From JBAXXL01 sp037127915 (GTDB lineage Bacteria > Bacteroidota > Ignavibacteria > Kapaibacteriales > UBA2268): DNA of 64,000 nt. Every line of letters begins with the position of its first letter. Within the stretch, counting starts at the first letter, position 1. The DNA lies in the NCBI GenBank assembly GCA_037127915.1, contig JBAXXL010000018.1, forward strand, positions 10,969 through 74,968. The letters run 5' to 3'. A model generated the notes under the pieces. It was not told where the DNA came from. It ran no database searches and saw only the letters and a list, made by a program, of their open reading frames with translations. Positions 60,001 to 64,000 of the stretch are shown piece by piece. The position numbers and the translations under genes are program-made.

Positions 60001-60635
60001 CAATCCCATCTGAAGGTATTTATGTGGAAGGTGTTCCGGCATTGTTGCTGATTAAAGCCATTCCGACAGCCGAACCTATAAATGGAATAAGCGAATACAC
60101 AATCAAACGCGGAAATGATGCATCATTCAAGGTTGATTTTAAATGGGGTGCCGAACCAATAGCAATCAAATGGACATTCAATAACGAAGTAATCCAGGAA
60201 GGCGTTTGGGATAAATTTATTGGTGATAAATTGCTAACACTTTCGCTTGAATCTGTTAACGAAAATCAGGCCGGTGAATACACCTGCTCATTAGAAAATG
60301 AATGCGCTAAAACTGAAGTTAAGTTTAATTTGATTGTTACAAAGTGGGATGAAGCAGGAATAAGTGATAACGAAAATTCAAGGATTATTGTAACACCCAA
60401 TCCTGCGGGGGATCATATTGAAATAAGTCTTGATAGATGGAGCCCATCTGCGAGATGGACTCCATCTAAATGGGATGAAATCCAAATTTACAACACCTTG
60501 GGCGAATGTTTAATCAATTACGAATTACGAATTACGAAATACGAAAAAACAAGAATTGATATAACTTATCTGCCAGTTGGTTTCTATTTCATTAAGATTG
60601 GGAATTATACAGAAAAATTTGTGGTGATGAGATAG
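57099..60635 (+). CDS. Large secreted esterase/LamG/Ig-domain protein with T9SS sorting domain
   Basis: About 1178 residues from the ATG at 57099, which gives a signal peptide ending near FCQAQ. Order: a concanavalin-like (LamG) domain to about 210, a linker, and a sialate-O-acetylesterase-like SGNH domain (about 330-590). Its nucleophile motif is ISGQSNS, the signature is FWYQGESNQ and the late motif is GHDGCHYEF. Then come three or four Ig-like domains (about 690-1080, with YQWYKDG...SGIYTCKV, AGYYQCTA and AGEYTCSL) and a sorting domain. The latter has RWSPSARWTPS at site 1 and NYELRITKYEKTR at site 2. It probably deacetylates surface or environmental glycans. Confidence 0.88.
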   Translation: MKIIKIIFLILLFGSAFCQAQIPAGAILHLKSDAGLVLNGNKVTEWNDLNNPGIKAFQSDENLQPSYVSDGLNGKPTVRFDGTGFLEASSIFPVMSDYSLIFVVSVANFSPLNLMISGNGHGVYYNPPRIFHTNTNVQTMSSKVLSLNVPAVICATYSESTQVAKIYMDGVLTGSAQVGSNYDPLIYIGAFYKAYFYNGDMPEIILYNKVLAQTEQKNVESYLFDKYLIERPTDGLKDNTFTSVPANGQLFPRDKDNSADVKIAGNFKQEKFQKIIVRVFKNNQQIETLTQSLSFNNGTAPFSFNYKIHAELSNYKFLISAANPTQDSVMKVRNNIVAGDVIFISGQSNSVANNNPYTNGFIRTFGYCGLGSSLADTLWYMADDWYSSYGSNIGAWGMTMAKHFIENQKVPICVINGGVGGTIVEQHLPVTGNRYDLNSIYGGMLYRIEKAKLRNASKTLFWYQGESNQVFNYRTNFVKLTDEWLKDFPSLEKIYTVQFHTTSCVSGYTHSHLREVQRTMPNYINKVKVGVIAASGLPGHDGCHYEFTGYEPLGDQLYRQFIADYYGSKDTFCINSPNISEAFFTNMKKDRVALVFTPKQTIINLQSDTVVAGVAASLKDYIYLSDGAKIMSLESKNDTVFVNLDRGSKATTITYLPDSFYNGTYVCYEGPWIWNQRRMAALSFDAFPIAVKKMMVIADYTKELISCTGSEGNFLICAADASEGTYPQYQWYKDGIEIAGETNPQLNFATFDYPVSGIYTCKVTAQGFDKVLWSGDIPVYALSLPEITDHPKEVINAQIGGTYSFEVKAHYRGKTPPYMKDSFQWYKLESGNSEPTALVDNGKFGGTTSSILTINGLSAEDICKKGEYYIVEIISQCGSVHSNPFIISQKPEVVFSEHPKDTEVCPGSDVVLEAKAIAPQGYNVTYSWKKDNAPITDNSKYNGTNTSKLQVFNTKYDDDAGYYQCTAAIPSEGIYVEGVPALLLIKAIPTAEPINGISEYTIKRGNDASFKVDFKWGAEPIAIKWTFNNEVIQEGVWDKFIGDKLLTLSLESVNENQAGEYTCSLENECAKTEVKFNLIVTKWDEAGISDNENSRIIVTPNPAGDHIEISLDRWSPSARWTPSKWDEIQIYNTLGECLINYELRITKYEKTRIDITYLPVGFYFIKIGNYTEKFVVMR
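60435..60467. repeat. Tandem AGATGGA-TCCATCT palindromes inside a sorting domain
   Basis: AGATGGAGCCCATCT and AGATGGACTCCATCT, 18-nt period, encode RWSPSARWTPS. They match the pair at 22335-22367 in an otherwise unrelated cargo gene. Confidence 0.8.
60512..60544. repeat. ATTACGAATTACGAA tract inside a sorting domain
   Basis: Direct repeats of TTACGAAT encode NYELRITKYEK at the site where other cargo genes carry GTAG hairpins. The same AATTCGTAATT unit occurs intergenically near 902-938 and 10125-10156. Confidence 0.7.
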
Positions 60636-60729
60636 GAACTTCGTATATTTGAAAAATATTTGTAAATAATAAAAAAAATTGTTAATTTAGGATTGTAAAA
60701 TTTTGACAAAAACATATTGGATCATTGGG

Positions 60730-61068
60730 ATGAAAAAAATAATTTATTTAATACTTTTAATAGTATTGTCCGTGTATGGGTTAGAAAGTAAAAATGTAAT
60801 TAAAGTCATTAATATGACATCAAAACCTGTTAATTTAGTTATATTTAATCAGAATAATTACTATACAAATGGTAAATGGTGGACTTTTGAAGTAGATTCA
60901 ATATTTCATTATAAATTTGATGATGCTATCGGAGAGTATCTATATTATATTGAAAGGAATCCAGATAGTCCCAATGTATGTAAAAGTTATTTTAGTTTTC
61001 TTGCGGATACATTAATAATAGAAGTTAAAAAAGATACTTTTAATTCAAAGGTCTTCAGAATCAATTAA
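60730..61068 (+). CDS. N-terminal part of a frameshifted thioredoxin-like (TlpA-type) exported protein
   Basis: 112 residues from the ATG at 60730. A TTG at 60703 would add nine residues ahead of the signal peptide. After the signal peptide the sequence is beta-rich (VIKVINMTSKPVNLVIF...FEVDSIFHYKF...SYFSFLADTLIIEVKKDTFNSKVFRIN), as in the N-terminal DUF4369-like domains of Bacteroidota TlpA-type proteins. The frame ends at 61068, but the next frame is open from 61022 and continues SINNNILSSFYIDSTNYKMM into the thioredoxin gene. I therefore read the two as one broken gene. Confidence 0.65.
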   Translation: MKKIIYLILLIVLSVYGLESKNVIKVINMTSKPVNLVIFNQNNYYTNGKWWTFEVDSIFHYKFDDAIGEYLYYIERNPDSPNVCKSYFSFLADTLIIEVKKDTFNSKVFRIN

Positions 61069-61114
61069 TAACAATATATTAAGTTCTTTTTACATTGATT
61101 CAACGAATTACAAG

Positions 61115-62122
61115 ATGATGCAAATAAAAAGTAAAAATAATTGGGAAGTTTTCCTTAAAAAAGCAAACGAAATATACGAAAGCGAATTATCAAAAATATC
61201 TAACATATATATAAATATGCCGGAAATAAGAGATTACGAAATTGGAAAATTAAAAATGGTATTCCATACAAACTTATTGGATTATATCGTTGATAAAACA
61301 ATTTACAATGATATATTAAACAAAAATGACATTAAAAAAGCTTATGATTCCATAATTGATTACCAAGTAATAAATTATCCAAAATATCAAAACAGCATAG
61401 AATACAAAAACATGATAACGAATCTATTTAATTATAGAAATTTATCAAATAGAAATCTGTTAAATATTTTTCGGCCGCGGAAATCTAAAGAAATTATGTT
61501 TGAAGGTTTAGATAGCATTGGCAAACAAGCTATGCAGGTTCTAGTATACAAAAATATTATTGATTTTTTTGAAAATCCTAAATATTTAAAACGTATGGAA
61601 AAATCTGCAATTAAAAATGACGAAATTGATAATGATACTAAAAACGCTATGCTTCAAATCGTTCAAAATAAAATTTCTAAATCAAAGGGGAACAATTTTC
61701 CAATACAAGAATTTATTGGGAGAGAAAGCGATACAATTCGTTTAAAAGATTATAAAGGTAAAGTATTATTGATTTGTTTTTGGGCTTCATGGTGCCCTGA
61801 TGGTGTTGAAGCTTGTGAAAATGTAAAACTATTTACGGAAAATATAAAAGATGCAAATATCGAGGTTTTATCAATCTCACTTGATAATGATGAAAAAGAA
61901 TTTCAAGAGGTTGTAAAAAATAACTGTCTAATAAATGGTAAATATATGCGCATTGGTTTTGGTTTCAGTAATAGATACTATAATATACTCGACCTTAACT
62001 CTGTGCCATATTTGATTGTATTAGACAAAGAAGGTAAAATTTATAGTTCAAATTATAACACATCATCTATTAAATCTATGGTACGCGAATTAAGAAAATT
62101 ATCAAAAAAGGGAGAAAAATGA
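61115..62122 (+). CDS. Thioredoxin-like (TlpA/AhpC-TSA family) protein, C-terminal part of a frameshifted gene
   Basis: 335 residues from the first ATG, but the reading frame is open from 61022, so the start is probably an artefact of a frameshift. The helical middle (about 10-180) is followed by a thioredoxin domain (about 195-335): KGKVLLICFWASWCPDG, VLSISLDNDEKEF and DLNSVPYLIVLDKEGKI with the cis-Pro. The usual CxxC is WCPDGVEAC, so the resolving Cys is not at the +3 position. Thiol-disulfide reductase activity is doubtful. The stop overlaps the next start by 4 nt. Confidence 0.75.
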   Translation: MMQIKSKNNWEVFLKKANEIYESELSKISNIYINMPEIRDYEIGKLKMVFHTNLLDYIVDKTIYNDILNKNDIKKAYDSIIDYQVINYPKYQNSIEYKNMITNLFNYRNLSNRNLLNIFRPRKSKEIMFEGLDSIGKQAMQVLVYKNIIDFFENPKYLKRMEKSAIKNDEIDNDTKNAMLQIVQNKISKSKGNNFPIQEFIGRESDTIRLKDYKGKVLLICFWASWCPDGVEACENVKLFTENIKDANIEVLSISLDNDEKEFQEVVKNNCLINGKYMRIGFGFSNRYYNILDLNSVPYLIVLDKEGKIYSSNYNTSSIKSMVRELRKLSKKGEK

Positions 62123-62349
62123 AAAAATCTATAATTTCGATATTGTTGGTATTTTTAATGACAATTGTTTCATTGTACGCATTACCAATCCTTTCAATAG
62201 TTAATGTATATCCATTGCCTTCTGAAAATATTACGACAATAGAATATTTCCAACAAATTGGTACAACAAATGATATTACACTTCTGCCAGTAGGCACATA
62301 TTTCATCAAAATTGGTAATTATACAGAAAAATTTGAGGTTTTGAGATAA
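62119..62349 (+). CDS. Mini secreted protein: signal peptide plus collapsed sorting domain
   Basis: 76 residues. The signal peptide (about 1-22) is followed by SIVNVYPLPSENITTIEYF, which resembles a decayed VxPNPAxxxIxI start of a sorting domain, and then DITLLPVGTYFIKIGNYTEKFEVLR. That tail matches the last residues of the large esterase protein upstream (DITYLPVGFYFIKIGNYTEKFVVMR). The IYNTLGE segment and everything between is missing. It is translationally coupled to the thioredoxin-like gene (ATGA). Either a remnant of a cargo gene or a real tiny secreted peptide. Confidence 0.6.
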   Translation: MKKSIISILLVFLMTIVSLYALPILSIVNVYPLPSENITTIEYFQQIGTTNDITLLPVGTYFIKIGNYTEKFEVLR

Positions 62350-62563
62350 GAATTAAAATTATTTTTTAAAAGTTTGTAACTTTTTTCATTTTGAATTGTT
62401 TTACTATTAATTAATTGTGATTTTTTAAAATACAATTTTAAATTTTTCATTTTAATTAAAGAAAATGATTTACGAAGAAGAAAAGTAAAAACATTTATAT
62501 AAATCAAAAAAAGAGAAGATACATTTTTTGACGCATATAAAAATTTCATTAAATAAATATATT

Positions 62564-62569
62564 TAGGAG
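62564..62569 (+). promoter_or_regulatory. Strong Shine-Dalgarno sequence
   Basis: AGGAGG five bases before the ATG at 62575. Most genes in this window lack such a match, so it stands out and supports that start. Confidence 0.75.
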
Positions 62570-62574
62570 GAATT

Positions 62575-64000
62575 ATGAAAAAGTTGTTATGCACATTCGG
62601 TTTTGTGTTTCTTTTTCTAAATTCTGTGTTATTAGCCTCAAATAGTCTTCAAGTAATCAAAACGTCTTCGGGAGCAACCGGCAGCGGTTGTATCGAAAGA
62701 TGCGCTTACATTATCAAACCCTTGGGGATATATGCTCAAGTAAGCTTGGATATTAGCTATTCTGCTAAAAATTCATATTACTATAAAGACACAACAGAAA
62801 TATTCCATTCTTTCGATTTGCCTAATAATGCAGTAGTCAACGATTCTTGGCTATGGATAGGGGACTCAATAATTAAAGCTTTTCTAATAGATAAATGGAA
62901 AGCAGGACTCATCTATGAAGGCATAGTTAAGCGTCGCAAAGACCCTTCAATATTATACAAAAAAACTGCTACAAGCTATGAGTTTAGGATTTATCCGACT
63001 CCCCCGAATTCAGAAAGACGCGCCCGAATTACTTTTCTTTTGCCTATGACTTTCTCAAATGGCACTTCTTCTATAACTATACCTATAAATATGATAAAAA
63101 ACATTTCAAATACAAATTTCAGTGCTGAAATATTTGTTGAGGAAAATAGTGAATTTGGAGTTCCTTCTTTAAATTCTGTTTCGATGGATAAATTACATAG
63201 AAAGACTTCGTGGTATGGTCCGGGTTATCTTTATCAAGAACCAAGCAACAAACTGAGCAATTATACTATTGAATTTTCACCTGAATCCGGAAAAAATTAT
63301 TATTTCTCAAACTCACCAATTTCGGAAAACGAAGGATATTATCAGTTTGCTTTTTCACCAAGGAAGATGGTTGATTTAAATTTAAGTCGGAAAGTTGCTA
63401 TTCTATTAGATTATAATGCATTAAACACTTCTTTAAGCACAAATGATTTCCTCGAGTTAATAAAAAATTCAGCACTTAAAAGTCTCACCGAAAAAGACTC
63501 ATTTAATGTAATTATATCCAATATAAACATTAAGAGAGCAAGAGAAAAATGGGTTGTTGCTCATCCTGATTCAATTTATGCGGTATTTGAGTCAATCAAA
63601 CCGGATGATTTGGCTAAATATAGTTGTTTAAAAAACTTGATATTCAACGGAATTTCTTTTGTAAATTCCAATAACGGAGGAATGATATTATTAGCATCCG
63701 CCGACGATGTTTCAGGAAGCAATGTGGTTGCTAACCCTTTCATCGAAGATATTTACAAAACGTTTGATAATAAAGTTCCTACTTTTCATATTGCAGATTA
63801 CAGTAAAAACAGCTATACTTATAAAATTAATGGCGTAACTTACATTGGGAACCAATATTTATATCAATATTTGAGTAAAAATACCAAAGGGTCATATATT
63901 TTAATTACTAAAGAGCAAGATAATGCTAAGTTCTTTTCTAATGCTTTTGAGCAGACTTATGGTCAAATCCAAGCCGTAAATTGGCGAATTGAAACCAAAG
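62575..64000 (+). CDS. VIT-domain (vault/inter-alpha-trypsin) secreted protein, 3' end outside window
   Basis: 475 codons are visible with no stop. The signal peptide (MKKLLCTFGFVFLFLNSVLL) is followed by a VIT domain. Its pattern is SLDISYSAKN...EIFHSFDLPNNAVVNDSWLWIGDSIIKAFLIDKWKA..IYEGIVKRRKDPSILYKKTATSYEFRIYPTPPNSERRARI, including the 'R-K-DPxLL...FR..PI' pattern. From about residue 275 (VDLNLSRKVAILLDYNALN) a von Willebrand A-like fold may begin. Its usual DxSxS metal site appears as LDYNAL, so it is degenerate. It probably ends in a T9SS sorting domain beyond the window. A surface role is inferred. Confidence 0.85.
   Translation, partial: MKKLLCTFGFVFLFLNSVLLASNSLQVIKTSSGATGSGCIERCAYIIKPLGIYAQVSLDISYSAKNSYYYKDTTEIFHSFDLPNNAVVNDSWLWIGDSIIKAFLIDKWKAGLIYEGIVKRRKDPSILYKKTATSYEFRIYPTPPNSERRARITFLLPMTFSNGTSSITIPINMIKNISNTNFSAEIFVEENSEFGVPSLNSVSMDKLHRKTSWYGPGYLYQEPSNKLSNYTIEFSPESGKNYYFSNSPISENEGYYQFAFSPRKMVDLNLSRKVAILLDYNALNTSLSTNDFLELIKNSALKSLTEKDSFNVIISNINIKRAREKWVVAHPDSIYAVFESIKPDDLAKYSCLKNLIFNGISFVNSNNGGMILLASADDVSGSNVVANPFIEDIYKTFDNKVPTFHIADYSKNSYTYKINGVTYIGNQYLYQYLSKNTKGSYILITKEQDNAKFFSNAFEQTYGQIQAVNWRIETK

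Noticed and set aside
62319..62594. 91-codon minus-strand ORF between the mini protein and the VIT gene
   Set aside because: Very AT-rich and Lys/Asn/Phe-biased by composition. It overlaps the end of the mini protein and the Shine-Dalgarno and start of the VIT gene.

Overview
This AT-rich window looks like a chromosome segment from an uncultured member of the Bacteroidota/Chlorobiota side of the FCB group. A Kapabacteria- or Ignavibacteria-like lineage is my best guess. The reasons are the many secreted proteins ending in type IX secretion (T9SS) C-terminal sorting domains, batD/batE, DUF3160 proteins, a LolA-like protein, lipoproteins, and mostly weak or absent Shine-Dalgarno sequences. The phylum-level placement is inference. 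I saw no rRNA, tRNA, CRISPR array, phage or complete insertion sequence.

Layout. 1-7.7 kb: the end of a LolA-like gene, then a TetR-controlled efflux operon (TolC, membrane-fusion lipoprotein, two ABC ATPases, two ABC-2 permeases). 8-14.9 kb: a cysteine hydrolase, an HEEGH-containing envelope protein, two tandemly duplicated secreted beta-propeller proteins and a lone ABC ATPase. 15-22 kb: housekeeping genes (aminopeptidase P, MreD-like, small envelope proteins, transaldolase-like aldolase, Aat, a cytochrome-like lipoprotein, YigZ). 22-28.3 kb: T9SS cargo (14-blade WD40 protein, SGNH-like protein, sialidase-like propeller), a MITE-like element and a toxin-first PIN toxin-antitoxin pair. 28.8-32.7 kb: CNNM transporter, NifU-like protein, AcpS, PepT. 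33-38.7 kb: a tandem pair of DUF3160 T9SS proteins. 39-45.4 kb: LiaF-like protein, batD-batE, inositol-phosphatase family protein, dapF and an M20 hydrolase. 46.1-56.8 kb: a tightly packed array of five T9SS cargo genes with 27-28 nt gaps. 57-64 kb: a large esterase/Ig T9SS protein, a thioredoxin-like gene broken by a frameshift, a mini protein that is almost only a sorting domain, and the start of a VIT-domain protein.

The most striking signal is the relation between palindromic repeats and T9SS sorting domains. Hairpins preceded by GTAG, the signature of REP elements moved by TnpA-REP (RAYT) transposases, lie in several intergenic gaps. They also lie, in either orientation and always in frame, at one fixed position inside the sorting-domain coding sequence of seven cargo genes. 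A second site in the same domain carries tandem palindromes of another kind with an 18-nt period. The cargo genes also look modular: near-identical gaps, signal-peptide starts and sorting-domain ends surround unrelated passengers.

A second system-level signal is a shared upstream module. Four or five secreted-protein genes carry an ECF-sigma-like promoter, GA(A/T)xC-N17-GTC. Three of them also have a TTTTGnCAAAA palindrome exactly 117 nt further upstream. This suggests one dedicated regulon for secreted cargo. Nearly every intergenic gap is built from dispersed repeat families, several of which show compensatory stem changes between copies.
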